A stretch of DNA of 64,000 nucleotides from Bacteroidota bacterium (GCA_005884665.1 VBAT01000010.1:538662-602661); one strand, 5' to 3'; shown: positions 48,755 through 58,400, counted from the first letter of the stretch. Translations and numbers: made by a program. The notes: a model not told the origin generated them from the letters alone.

Positions 48755-49717
48755 ATGAGTAAAGTCAAAAGCTATTTAAGCCTAATAAAATTTTCGCATA
48801 CAATTTTCGCGATGCCTTTTGCGATGATCGGGTTTTTCCTTGCTGGCCAGACCTTTTTACGGGATCTGTCGGAAGGAAACTATGAATTTAAGATATGGTT
48901 TACCAATGGTCATCCGCATCGCCTGAATTGGATATTTCTTTTCAAGTTCACGCTGGTTATCCTGTGCATGGTTTTTGCGCGCAGCGCTGCCATGGCTTTT
49001 AATCGTTATCTCGATCGCAGCTTCGATGCTCAAAATCCCAGGACAGCCATCAGGGAAATACCTGCGGGTATCATTCGAGCCAACAGCGTTCTGCTTTTTA
49101 CGATTATCAATTGCCTCTTGTTTGTTGCCTGCACTTTTTTTATAAACTGGCTTTGTTTCCTCCTGTCGCCAGTTGCTTTGCTGGTTGTACTGGGATACAG
49201 TTACACCAAAAGATTCACGCCGCTTTGCCATCTTATATTGGGACTTGGTTTGTCACTTGCGCCCATCGGAGCTTACCTGGCTATTAGCGGAAGATTTGCC
49301 TTCTTGCCAATACTTTTTTCTCTAGCGGTTTTCTTTTGGGTCAGCGGTTTTGATATCATCTATGCGTTACAGGATGAAGAGTTCGACAGGTCACAGAAAT
49401 TATATTCCATCCCGGCTTCACTCGGAAAAGCTAAAGCTTTACGTGTATCGGAACTATTGCATGCATGCAGCGCAGCGGCGATAATAACTGCGGGCATTTA
49501 TGGATATTTTGGCTGGTTGTACTGGGCCGGGGTAGTGCTATTCATCGGCATGTTAATTTATCAGCACTCAATCGTAAAACCCAATGATCTGAAAAGGGTC
49601 AACCTGGCTTTTATGACCGCCAATGGCATCGCTTCCGTTGTCTTCTCTATTTTCGTAATTGCCGATATCTTCATAAATCCTCAATTCATAACTCATAATT
49701 CATATTTCCAACTCTAA
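48755..49717 (+). CDS. UbiA-family prenyltransferase (4-hydroxybenzoate polyprenyltransferase-like)
   Basis: KSYLSLIKFSHTIFAMPFAMIGFFLA...NRYLDRSFDAQNPRTAIREIPAG...GYSYTKRFTPLCHLILGLGLSLAPIGAYLAI. Confidence 0.92.
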   Translation: MSKVKSYLSLIKFSHTIFAMPFAMIGFFLAGQTFLRDLSEGNYEFKIWFTNGHPHRLNWIFLFKFTLVILCMVFARSAAMAFNRYLDRSFDAQNPRTAIREIPAGIIRANSVLLFTIINCLLFVACTFFINWLCFLLSPVALLVVLGYSYTKRFTPLCHLILGLGLSLAPIGAYLAISGRFAFLPILFSLAVFFWVSGFDIIYALQDEEFDRSQKLYSIPASLGKAKALRVSELLHACSAAAIITAGIYGYFGWLYWAGVVLFIGMLIYQHSIVKPNDLKRVNLAFMTANGIASVVFSIFVIADIFINPQFITHNSYFQL

Positions 49718-49748
49718 CCGGTGATCTGTAAACTTTAAAATTTCTTTC

Positions 49749-50162
49749 TTGTCCCGCATACTTTCCATAGACTATGGTTTAAAACGCACCGGCATCGCCG
49801 TAACGGACCCTTTGCAGATCATCGCAACCGGATTGACTACAGTCGAATCGAAGCAATTGATCCCGTTTTTAAAAGATTATTTCAGCAAGGAAACTGTAGA
49901 ACTGATCATCATTGGTGAACCAAAGAATATGGATGATTCCGATACACATGCCACTCCACTGGTTGAAAAGTGTATTAAAGAATTGCAAAAAATTTTTCCA
50001 GCTATCCCCATCAAAAAAGTAGATGAGCGGTTCACTTCTAAAATGGCTTCACAGGCTATGATTGATATGGGCCTGAAGAAAAAGCAACGCAGAAATAAGG
50101 CATTGGTCGATGAGATCGCTGCTACGATCTTATTGCAGGAGTACTTAAGAGCACAGGGGTGA
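49749..50162 (+). CDS. ruvX: Putative pre-16S rRNA nuclease / Holliday junction resolvase (YqgF), TTG start
   Basis: RILSIDYGLKRTGIAVTDPLQIIATGLTTVE...IIGEPKNMDDSDT...VDERFTSKMASQAM. Confidence 0.93.
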   Translation: MSRILSIDYGLKRTGIAVTDPLQIIATGLTTVESKQLIPFLKDYFSKETVELIIIGEPKNMDDSDTHATPLVEKCIKELQKIFPAIPIKKVDERFTSKMASQAMIDMGLKKKQRRNKALVDEIAATILLQEYLRAQG

Positions 50163-50238
50163 CACGTTTAAAGGTTAATGGTTGAATGGTTAATAAGTTA
50201 GGAAGAGTTAAATTTGCTGTTACTTTAAACTTAGAAAT

Positions 50239-50823
50239 TTGATTTTACCTATCGTCGCCTATGGCCACCCGGTATTGAGAAAGGTCGCCCAGGACATCAT
50301 GCCAGACTACCCGGGGATCGAAAAACTGATCGCTGATATGTGGGAAACCATGTACAACAGCAATGGTGTAGGCCTTGCGGCCCCCCAGGTGAATAAAGAC
50401 ATCCGTTTATTTGTAATAGATACCGAACAGATATTCCGCAATCTGAAGGAAGATGAGGAAGAACACTATTTTCCAGATACACCTGGTTTAAAAGCGGTCT
50501 TTATCAACGCTCATATTATCGAAGAGGAAGGAGAAGAATGGGCCTACAATGAGGGCTGCCTGAGTATTCCCAAGATAAGAGAGGATATTTATCGGGTGGA
50601 AACAGTCACGCTTCAATACCGTGACGAGCACTTCGAGTCACATACCAGAACCTTTACCGGCATTACCGCGAGAGTGATACTGCATGAACACGATCATATC
50701 GAAGGCAAGCTGTTCATCGACTATCTTCCTCCACTAAAAAGGAAACTGATGAAAGGGAAGCTGGCAGATATATCGAAGGGAAAAGTGAACGTGGACTACA
50801 AGATGTTGTTCCCGGAGAAATAA
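50239..50823 (+). CDS. def: Peptide deformylase, TTG start
   Basis: GVGLAAPQVNKDIRLFVID...EGCLSIPKIREDIYR...VILHEHDHIEGKLFIDYL. Confidence 0.96.
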   Translation: MILPIVAYGHPVLRKVAQDIMPDYPGIEKLIADMWETMYNSNGVGLAAPQVNKDIRLFVIDTEQIFRNLKEDEEEHYFPDTPGLKAVFINAHIIEEEGEEWAYNEGCLSIPKIREDIYRVETVTLQYRDEHFESHTRTFTGITARVILHEHDHIEGKLFIDYLPPLKRKLMKGKLADISKGKVNVDYKMLFPEK

Positions 50824-50830
50824 TGCAAGG

Positions 50831-50930
50831 GATGCTGGATGATCGATGCTAGATGCAACGGTGTCGTTATCGACTAGTCAATACCTAGCATCCAGTATCC
50901 GGTATCCAGCATCCCCGCATCCGATGCCAG
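50831..50930. repeat. Heptad snapback array
   Basis: gatgctg gatgatc gatgcta gatgcaa cggtgtc gttatcg actagtc aatacct agcatcc agtatcc ggtatcc agcatcc. Confidence 0.88.
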
Positions 50931-50964
50931 AAACAGGCAGAAAAAAAATAGCGGATGGAAACCG

Positions 50965-51906
50965 ATGAATAAATTTTTATCTTTTACTCTTTCTTTTTTT
51001 ATTTCTACTTTTTGTCATGCGCAGGAAGATTCATTAGACAATGAACGCCTGGCGAAAATGATCAGCCTTTCGGAAGTGATCGTCCGGAATGATATTGATG
51101 TGCCTAAATTTATTGAACGAGTTAAGAATGATACCACTTTTTATAAGGCCTTCCGCAATCTCCACGTTTTAAACTTTACTTCGCTTAACGATATCCGTCT
51201 GCTGGATAAAAAAGGAAAACAGAAAGCCAGCCTGCAAAGCAAAACAAAACAACGCCGGGCCAATGGTTGCCGTACCATGGAAGTGCTCAACGAAACCACC
51301 GAAGGTGATTTTTATGATGAACGCCATAACTACAATTATTATACTGCCGAACTATATGCGGGTTTGTTTTTTACCAACGGTAAAGTATGCGGAGAGACAA
51401 ATATTGTGAAGGGAGTGCGGTTCGACGCGAAAGACAAAAAAGGCATTGCTAAGAATAAAGAGCAGTTGAAGATGTTGTTCTTCAACCCCGGTAAAAAAAT
51501 ACCTGGCATCCCTTTTATTGGTAATAAGATAAACATTTTTGACCCGGATGTGGCGGAGCTATATGATTTTTCCATCGACCAGCAGGACTACGAGGGACAG
51601 TCCTGTTATGTATTTTCGATAAAAGCAAAGGAAGATCTCGCGGCTGCTGACAAAGACCGGATCGTTATTGACAATATGGTCACCTGGTTCAATGCCAAAA
51701 CAATGGAAGTAATGGCCCGCAACTATGATATGAGTTACCGCGCCGGTGTCTATGATTTTTCGGTGCACATGGAAGTACAACTGATGAAATTCGGCGAATA
51801 CCTGGTACCCAGACTGCTTCGATATACTGGCGACTGGGATGTCATTTTTAAAAAAAGGGAAAGAGGGGTGTTCACCGCTACTCTTTTCGATTTCGCCCAG
51901 CAGTAA
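50965..51906 (+). CDS. Secreted hypothetical protein
   Basis: 313 aa with signal peptide MNKFLSFTLSFFISTFCHAQ. Confidence 0.65.
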   Translation: MNKFLSFTLSFFISTFCHAQEDSLDNERLAKMISLSEVIVRNDIDVPKFIERVKNDTTFYKAFRNLHVLNFTSLNDIRLLDKKGKQKASLQSKTKQRRANGCRTMEVLNETTEGDFYDERHNYNYYTAELYAGLFFTNGKVCGETNIVKGVRFDAKDKKGIAKNKEQLKMLFFNPGKKIPGIPFIGNKINIFDPDVAELYDFSIDQQDYEGQSCYVFSIKAKEDLAAADKDRIVIDNMVTWFNAKTMEVMARNYDMSYRAGVYDFSVHMEVQLMKFGEYLVPRLLRYTGDWDVIFKKRERGVFTATLFDFAQQ

Positions 51907-51934
51907 AATCGGCCAAATACTACTTCCCAGACGA

Positions 51935-52984
51935 CTATCGACTGGCCGTATACTTTCTCCACTTTTCGATCACCTGCTTAATATCTTCCGGCAGTTCAGT
52001 ATCGAAAAAAACTTCTTTTCCTGTTTCGGGATGTGTAAAACCAAGCGTCTTTGCGTGCAGGGCCTGACGCGGACAGATAGCAAAACAATTTTCGACAAAT
52101 TGTTTGTATTTAGCATAAACGGTTCCTTTTACGATCTTATCGCCGCCGTAAAAATCATCATTGAATAAAGGATGGCCGATATACTTCATATGCACTCTTA
52201 TCTGGTGGGTGCGGCCGGTTTCCAACACGCATTCCACCAATGTTACATATCCAAAGCGCTCCAAAACTCTATAATGCGTGATCGCTTCCTTGCCATGTTC
52301 ACCTTCGGGATAAGCTTCAAATAGTTTTCGCAGTCGCATATGACGTCCCACGTGTGCGATAATAGTTCCTTCGTCGTTTTGCAGTTCGCCCCATACAAGG
52401 GCTACATATTGTCGTCGGATCGTGTGATCAAAAAATTGTTTGGCCAGCAGGCGCATGGCCGTATCAGTTTTGGCGATCACCAGCAGGCCGCTGGTGTTTT
52501 TATCTATCCGGTGAACCAACCCGAATCGGGGGAGGCTTTCTTCTTTAAACTGTGGGTCCAGCTCTTTCAGGTGCCAGGCTATGCCATTTAGCAATGTGCC
52601 GGAATAATTGCCGCTGCCAGGATGCACCACCATTCCGGCGGGTTTGTTGATCAGCATGAGTGAATTGTCCTCGTAGACAATATTCAGGGGGATTTTCTCG
52701 GGAATGATCTCCATTTCCTCCGGGCTCATGTCCGAATACACAATAATCTCATCCAACGCCTTTACTTTGTAGTTAGGCCGCACATCCTTACCGTTGACCA
52801 GCACCATGCCTGCATTAATGGATTGCTGAAGTTTGTTCCGCGTAGCGCCTTCGATCCTGTTCATCAGGAATTTGTCGATGCGTAAAGGTTCCTGTCCCTT
52901 ATCGGTTTTAAAGCTGAACCTTTCGTACAGATCGTCGTTGTTATCCTGGGTATTGGGATTATCTTCTTGTACTTCTTTTGGCAT
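51935..52984 (-). CDS. rluD: RluD-like 23S rRNA pseudouridine synthase
   Basis: S4 domain then IVYEDNSLMLINKPAGMVVHPGSGNYSGTLLNGI...RFGLVHRIDKNTSGLLVIAKT; start MPKEVQEDN; longer ORF to 53110 would overlap lipB. Confidence 0.93.
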   Translation of the reverse strand: MPKEVQEDNPNTQDNNDDLYERFSFKTDKGQEPLRIDKFLMNRIEGATRNKLQQSINAGMVLVNGKDVRPNYKVKALDEIIVYSDMSPEEMEIIPEKIPLNIVYEDNSLMLINKPAGMVVHPGSGNYSGTLLNGIAWHLKELDPQFKEESLPRFGLVHRIDKNTSGLLVIAKTDTAMRLLAKQFFDHTIRRQYVALVWGELQNDEGTIIAHVGRHMRLRKLFEAYPEGEHGKEAITHYRVLERFGYVTLVECVLETGRTHQIRVHMKYIGHPLFNDDFYGGDKIVKGTVYAKYKQFVENCFAICPRQALHAKTLGFTHPETGKEVFFDTELPEDIKQVIEKWRKYTASR

Positions 52985-53035
52985 AACCCCAAAGGTAATG
53001 GTTGGAGCTTTGTCATTACTTTTGCAAATTGATTT

Positions 53036-53818
53036 ATGCATAAACAAACCGTCATATTCCAAGACCTGGGTATAATAGATTATAAAACAGCCTGGGACTA
53101 CCAGGAGCAATTATTGCAGGAGAATGTGCGCAGAAAATCGCTGGTCTTTAACCAAACCGCCGAAGAAGTGCGGGCTCCGGACTCCGGAATATCGACTTCG
53201 CTTGGCTCCGCTCGCAATGACGCCGACTATCGACTATCGACTGAGCACCATCTTCTCTTCGTAGAACATTCTCCTGTTTATACTCTCGGGAAGAGCGGCA
53301 ATATTGAAAACGTGTTGATCAATGAAGAAATGCGTTCGGCTAAAGGGATAGAGTTCTTTCGGACCAATCGAGGTGGCGATATCACTTTTCATGGCCCGCA
53401 ACAGATCGTTGGCTATCCCATTTTAGATCTTGAAAAATTCGAGACCGATATCGGCAAATACCTTCGTCGTATTGAGGAAGTGAGTATTCTAACACTGGCC
53501 GGGTACGGAATTGAAGCCGGCCGTTCAAGTGGTGAAACCGGCGTCTGGATAGATGCTGGTATACCAGGAAAAGAAAGAAAGATCTGTGCAATCGGTGTGC
53601 GCAGCAGCCGGTGGATCACGATGCATGGGTTTGCGCTAAATGTGAATACCGATCTTAGTCATTTCAATTTCATCATTCCCTGTGGTATTCAAAACAAACA
53701 GGTGACCTCGATAGAGAAAGAGCTGGGACACAAGGTGGATTTTGACGAAGCAAAGAAAAAAGTGAAGAGGAATTTTGAGAAAGTGTTTGACGTGGAATTG
53801 GTAGATGCTACGCGGTAA
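53036..53818 (+). CDS. lipB: Octanoyltransferase LipB with repeat-derived insertion
   Basis: HHLLFVEHSPVYTLGKSGNIENVL...FFRTNRGGDITFHGPQQIVGYPILDL...GVWIDAGIPGKERKICAIGVRSSRWITMHGFALNVNTDLSHFN; insertion at 53170-53241. Confidence 0.93.
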   Translation: MHKQTVIFQDLGIIDYKTAWDYQEQLLQENVRRKSLVFNQTAEEVRAPDSGISTSLGSARNDADYRLSTEHHLLFVEHSPVYTLGKSGNIENVLINEEMRSAKGIEFFRTNRGGDITFHGPQQIVGYPILDLEKFETDIGKYLRRIEEVSILTLAGYGIEAGRSSGETGVWIDAGIPGKERKICAIGVRSSRWITMHGFALNVNTDLSHFNFIIPCGIQNKQVTSIEKELGHKVDFDEAKKKVKRNFEKVFDVELVDATR

Positions 53819-53834
53819 AGTTTTTAGTATCAAT

Positions 53835-53864
53835 GTTATGCTTAGTGTCGACACTAACCATAAC
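53835..53864. terminator. Perfect 30-nt palindromic hairpin between convergent genes
   Basis: GTTATGcTTAGTGTCGACACTAAcCATAAC; probable bidirectional terminator. Confidence 0.55.
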
Positions 53865-53866
53865 AT

Positions 53867-54589
53867 TCAAAATTCCTTCGGCAGAAAAAATTTGTTCTTC
53901 TCTTTCAGCGTTCCATCTTCATACAACTCGAACTTAAACCAGCCTGAACGATAAAAATCTGTTTTATCCAGTTTAAATGTTCTCTCCTTGATATCTTTTA
54001 ATTCGAACAGGAACTTATCATCAGATGTAAAAAATTTGATGCTGTATTTTTTATCTTCATCTTCTGGCAAACTGATCTTAATATAACCGTCATGATTATT
54101 GGTATATACAAATTTGGAAGGCACCCATCCTTCCACCTTCGGCCTGTTGCTGGTAAGCGCTGAACCACGGGAAGTGCTGTCACCGGGGATCAACGGAATG
54201 ATCGCAGATGGTTTATCTGGCCTGCCAGCCATTGTTTTTCCAGTTGTGGCCGTATCCCACACCGGTCTTTTTGTGCTACTGAAAATAAACATGCCTTTGT
54301 CACGCAATATGTAAAGCCGGTAAAACATATGATCGTTCTCTGCCTTGTTATCAGCATAACCATTCTGCGGATTGTGGGGATCGGGAACAGTAGCAATTGT
54401 TTTGAAATTCTTAAGGCTGTCGGGAGAGCGTTGTATGCTTATTTGGCGGATATCACTAAATGTGTTGACCCAATCTACGATCACACGGTTGAACCCAACA
54501 TTCTTCACGGAAAATTTCGGGAGAGTATCCTGTGCCTGCAGGGAGATGCAGGCGATAAGAGCAGATAAGACCAGTAATAGTTTGTTCAT
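53867..54589 (-). CDS. Secreted hypothetical protein
   Basis: 240 aa, signal peptide MNKLLLVLSALIACISLQAQ, FnIII-like N-terminal segment. Confidence 0.6.
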   Translation of the reverse strand: MNKLLLVLSALIACISLQAQDTLPKFSVKNVGFNRVIVDWVNTFSDIRQISIQRSPDSLKNFKTIATVPDPHNPQNGYADNKAENDHMFYRLYILRDKGMFIFSSTKRPVWDTATTGKTMAGRPDKPSAIIPLIPGDSTSRGSALTSNRPKVEGWVPSKFVYTNNHDGYIKISLPEDEDKKYSIKFFTSDDKFLFELKDIKERTFKLDKTDFYRSGWFKFELYEDGTLKEKNKFFLPKEF

Positions 54590-54663
54590 ATTAAGATATG
54601 GATCAAGTTCCGGATCGCTTCGATTTCGAATGGCTCAAAGATAGTGCAAGCAGCCAGTAAATC

Positions 54664-55542
54664 TCAATAAATTAACTTTCCTTTTCCCAATGAACTATTC
54701 CCCTGTAATCCCCCGCTATGAACCAATAGTAAATTACTTCCTGGTGGAAAAAAGCCGTCCCGAATCATATCGGAAACCGCGAAGAAGAGTTTCCCTGTAT
54801 ATACGAAATCCGATGGAATGTTTGTACTGCTAAAGAATTCATTCATAAACTGGATCAGCACGTCAGTATATTTTGCATATCCGCCAAAATGATAATCGTG
54901 AACGATCTGCCAGTCCTTTTTTTCCTCATTCAGTAACTGCTGAACTTGTTTTTCTCCTTCGAGGTTATTTTTCAGTACACTTATACCAATAACCTTTTGT
55001 TCCGGCAATACGGCGTTAACAAGTCCCGCCATCATAGTTCCCGTGCCCACAGCACAGCAGCAATGAGTAAATCCGGGTTGACAATAGTCTAATATACCGG
55101 CTGCACCTTTCGCGCCTTTCTTTCCATATCCGCCTTCGTTGATAAAATAGCATTGTTCGTGGTCCAGCACCGCGGGAATTATTTTTTCGCCGTAATCTGT
55201 ACGGTTGGTAAAATGCAATTCCATTCCATATTCCTGTGCTTTCAGCAAACTGGCAGAAAGAACAGCAGGCGTTTCACCCCGGATAATACCTGCCGATGAA
55301 AAACCTTCGCAGGCGCAGGCAGCTGCGGTTGCAACAATATGATTCGACCAGGCGCCACCAAAAGTGACTATCTTTTTTTTATGTTGTTGCCTAGCATCCT
55401 CTAAATAATATTTCAGCTTGAACCATTTGTTGCCGGAGATCACCGGATGAATCCTATCCAGGCGTAAAACTGATACCCGGATATTATTTTTTTCAAACAA
55501 ATGAACGGGATCTTCAGTAATGGATTCAAAAGATAATTGCAT
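54664..55542 (-). CDS. PLP-dependent ACC deaminase / D-cysteine desulfhydrase family protein
   Basis: NIRVSVLRLDRIHPVISGNKWFKLKYYLEDA...TFGGAWSNHIVATAAACACEGF...CCAVGTGTMMAGLV. Confidence 0.88.
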   Translation of the reverse strand: MQLSFESITEDPVHLFEKNNIRVSVLRLDRIHPVISGNKWFKLKYYLEDARQQHKKKIVTFGGAWSNHIVATAAACACEGFSSAGIIRGETPAVLSASLLKAQEYGMELHFTNRTDYGEKIIPAVLDHEQCYFINEGGYGKKGAKGAAGILDYCQPGFTHCCCAVGTGTMMAGLVNAVLPEQKVIGISVLKNNLEGEKQVQQLLNEEKKDWQIVHDYHFGGYAKYTDVLIQFMNEFFSSTNIPSDFVYTGKLFFAVSDMIRDGFFPPGSNLLLVHSGGLQGNSSLGKGKLIY

Positions 55543-55604
55543 GAAAAATAGATAAGCTGCTTGGCGATTTTAAGCTATTTTCGTGCGTCAAATTTATAAC
55601 TATT

Positions 55605-56501
55605 ATGGAGCCTACACTGGTAATACTGGCGGCCGGCATGGCCTCACGTTACGGAAGTATGAAACAGATCCAGGGATTCGGGCCTGGCGGGGAAACGATC
55701 ATGGATTATTCTATTTATGATGCTATCCGGGCAGGATTTGGGAAAGTGGCTTTTATCATACGCCGGGAGTTTGCCGATAACTTTAAAAGCATATTCGAAC
55801 CGAAACTAAAAGGGAAGATTGCTACAGATTATGTTTTCCAGGAAATGGACATGTTTACCGATGGCGCTTCTATCCCGGCTGACAGAAAGAAGCCCTGGGG
55901 TACGGCTCATGCAGTTCTCTGTGCCATGGATTGTGTAAAGGAGCCCTTTGCTGTTATCAATGCCGACGATTTTTATGGAATGCAGGCCTTTACCGATTCA
56001 GCAGATTTCCTGATCAATGATTGCACAGAAACGAACAATGCGATCATCGGGTATGATCTTTTGAAAACCCTGTCCGCGTACGGAACTGTAAACCGGGGGG
56101 TATGTACCCTGGATAAGATCGGTAATCTTGCCGGGATCACCGAACGTATTAATATTTCTGAAAAAGACGGGAAGGTTGTTTGCGAGGACAACATGGAGCC
56201 ACGTGAATTGCCCCGCGATACCAGCGTTTCCATGAACTTCTGGTGTTTTCATCCTGCATTTTTCGGTTATACGCAAAAAGTGTTCAGGGAATTCTTACAG
56301 AATAATATCAACGATCCAAAAGCCGAATTCTTTATTCCAATCGTAGCCGATCGTTTTATTAGAGATGGAGGCACTATCGAGGTAATTCCTACCACTGCCG
56401 AATGGTTTGGAGTTACGTACAAAGAAGATGCCCCTGCAGTGGAGAAAAGTTTAAGAGAATTGATCAACAAAGGGGAATATCCCGAGCGGCTCTGGTCGTA
56501 A
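55605..56501 (+). CDS. Nucleotidyltransferase (sugar-phosphate nucleotidylyltransferase-like)
   Basis: LVILAAGMASRYGSMKQIQGFGPGGETIMDYSIYDAIRAGFGKVAFII. Confidence 0.88.
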   Translation: MEPTLVILAAGMASRYGSMKQIQGFGPGGETIMDYSIYDAIRAGFGKVAFIIRREFADNFKSIFEPKLKGKIATDYVFQEMDMFTDGASIPADRKKPWGTAHAVLCAMDCVKEPFAVINADDFYGMQAFTDSADFLINDCTETNNAIIGYDLLKTLSAYGTVNRGVCTLDKIGNLAGITERINISEKDGKVVCEDNMEPRELPRDTSVSMNFWCFHPAFFGYTQKVFREFLQNNINDPKAEFFIPIVADRFIRDGGTIEVIPTTAEWFGVTYKEDAPAVEKSLRELINKGEYPERLWS

Positions 56502-56514
56502 TCAGAGTTATATA

Positions 56515-56555
56515 AATGAAAAAGCCATTCGTTGTAGCGAATGGCTTTTTTTATA
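56515..56555. terminator. Bidirectional intrinsic terminator
   Basis: AAAAAGCCATTCGttgtagCGAATGGCTTTTTTT. Confidence 0.88.
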
Positions 56556-56569
56556 ATGATGTATACAAT

Positions 56570-57700
56570 TTAGTCTCCTTTTACCATGTAAATATAATCC
56601 TGGATCTTTTTTACCTGTTGTACTTTATCAAGACCGCTGATCGTGGATTTGGAAGAAACCTTGAGACCTTCATAATATTTATTTTTCTTCAACTCTTCGA
56701 TCGCTTTATAAATATACTTTGATTGAATCGCAAACACAGCTCCTTCGGCATCGGTTTCGCGGGCACTGAGAATACCGATTACTTCTCCATTGCGATTGAA
56801 TACCGGGCCACCGCTATTGCCCGGGTTGGCAGGAACAGTGATCTGGCAGCTTAATGTATCGCCTTTGAATCCTGAATTGGCACTCATATACCCTTCGCCA
56901 TAAACGTAAACAACTTCTTCACGCGGAAAGCCGAGTGTAAAGACCGGTTCGGCAATATCGGAAGTGTTCTTACTGATGCCATAAGGAAGTGAAGCGGCAG
57001 TTTTGAACTGTGGATCATCAATTTTTATGATAGCTACATCTCTCACCGGGTCAAGCCTCACAACAAATGCATTGAATTGTTCGCCTTTAGTATTAAATAC
57101 CCTGATATGTTCTGATTTTTTTACAACATGCGCATTAGTGATCATGAAACCCCTGCCATTGATAAGGAAACCTGTTGCGGCAGTCTTTGGAACAAAAGCC
57201 GGCGCATCTGCTTTTTTCTCTACATTATTTTTTACGTTATTAAGATCTTTCTGGATCTTATTCGTTGCTACTTCCTGGGCTAACACTTTTCTGTCCAACA
57301 TTTTAAGTTTATCGTCGGAAGGTTGGGGTGATATGGACCATACCAGTGTAGAAATGGAAATTGCGGTGATGCCAGCGATAGAGGCGGCGATAGCAGCCAC
57401 TTTCCTGTAACGCTTCCAGAGATAAACCACTTTCGCCTTACCCTTCAACTGATCTGAATTGATCTTACCCTGTTCAGCGAGATCAGTATGTACTTCGTTC
57501 AATGCCGTTCTAAACTTCTGCCACTCACCAAAACGGTTCATCTGCTGCAAAAACAGGGTATGCTCCACCACCAACTGATCGATTTCAGAATTGGTTTTGC
57601 GAAGATTCTCAAAATGCAGCCTTTCATCCGGGTTCATTTCACCACGGATATAACGTTCAACAGCATCCAGGATCATTATGTCGTTCTTTTCATTCATCAC
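56570..57700 (-). CDS. Membrane-anchored trypsin-like serine protease with anti-sigma-like cytoplasmic N-terminus
   Basis: N-term ILDAVERYIRGEMNPDERLHFENLRKTNSEIDQLV; TM VAAIAASIAGITAISISTLVW; TGFLINGRGFMITNAHVVK...RDVAIIKIDD...PGNSGGPVFNRNGEVIGIL. Confidence 0.85.
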   Translation of the reverse strand: MMNEKNDIMILDAVERYIRGEMNPDERLHFENLRKTNSEIDQLVVEHTLFLQQMNRFGEWQKFRTALNEVHTDLAEQGKINSDQLKGKAKVVYLWKRYRKVAAIAASIAGITAISISTLVWSISPQPSDDKLKMLDRKVLAQEVATNKIQKDLNNVKNNVEKKADAPAFVPKTAATGFLINGRGFMITNAHVVKKSEHIRVFNTKGEQFNAFVVRLDPVRDVAIIKIDDPQFKTAASLPYGISKNTSDIAEPVFTLGFPREEVVYVYGEGYMSANSGFKGDTLSCQITVPANPGNSGGPVFNRNGEVIGILSARETDAEGAVFAIQSKYIYKAIEELKKNKYYEGLKVSSKSTISGLDKVQQVKKIQDYIYMVKGD

Positions 57701-58262
57701 TGTCTCCGTTTTTATAGTGAGTAAAAAATATTTTCTTTAACCGCACCAGGCATTTGTATTTCTGGTTCTTGGCGTTCTCAGCATTCGTATATCCAAACTG
57801 GAATGCGATTTCCTGCATATTTCTTTTTTGCAGGTAGTAGGCTTCGAGCAAACTTTTACAGGGTTCTCCCAGGCTGTCGATGGCTTTTTCCATCATCCCA
57901 AACTCCCTGTTCCTTTTTTCATGCCCTTCCATATCCTCATCTACAGGCACTACGGTCTCAATATTGGCAATTTCCATAAACCGGTTAGCCTGCTGCAGTC
58001 TTTTCAGCCATAAACGCCGGCAAACCGAATAAACGTAGGTTTTGATCTGGCAATTCAGCTCAAAACTGCCTGAACGAGCCTTTTCATAAAGAACTATCAT
58101 TGCCTCCTGGAAGATGTCTTTTGCGTCATCCGTCGAGCCGTTGTTGTTGATTATCAGGCTCTGAACCATATTATAGTTCTCCTTATAGATCGTCTCTACG
58201 GCTTTTCTTTCGTTTCGTGCCAGTCCCAATAGCAAAGCTTTCTCGTTGCCTTCTTGTTTCAC
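57690..58262 (-). CDS. RNA polymerase sigma-70 factor, ECF type
   Basis: KDIFQEAMIVLYEKARSGSFELNCQIKTYVYSVCRRLWLKRLQ...LLEAYYLQKRNMQEIAFQFGYTNAENAKNQKYKCLVRLK. Confidence 0.9.
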   Translation of the reverse strand: MKQEGNEKALLLGLARNERKAVETIYKENYNMVQSLIINNNGSTDDAKDIFQEAMIVLYEKARSGSFELNCQIKTYVYSVCRRLWLKRLQQANRFMEIANIETVVPVDEDMEGHEKRNREFGMMEKAIDSLGEPCKSLLEAYYLQKRNMQEIAFQFGYTNAENAKNQKYKCLVRLKKIFFTHYKNGDSDE

Positions 58263-58400
58263 TCTTCCGGTATTTAATACATTTTTTTAAAAATAGTAAC
58301 CCTCAGCCATCTGGAAAAAAAAGTTTAAAGATTGGGGTTACCTTTTTCCCATTCGGGTATAAACCAGCGAAATATTTCACAAAACTCAAAAAATCACAAA

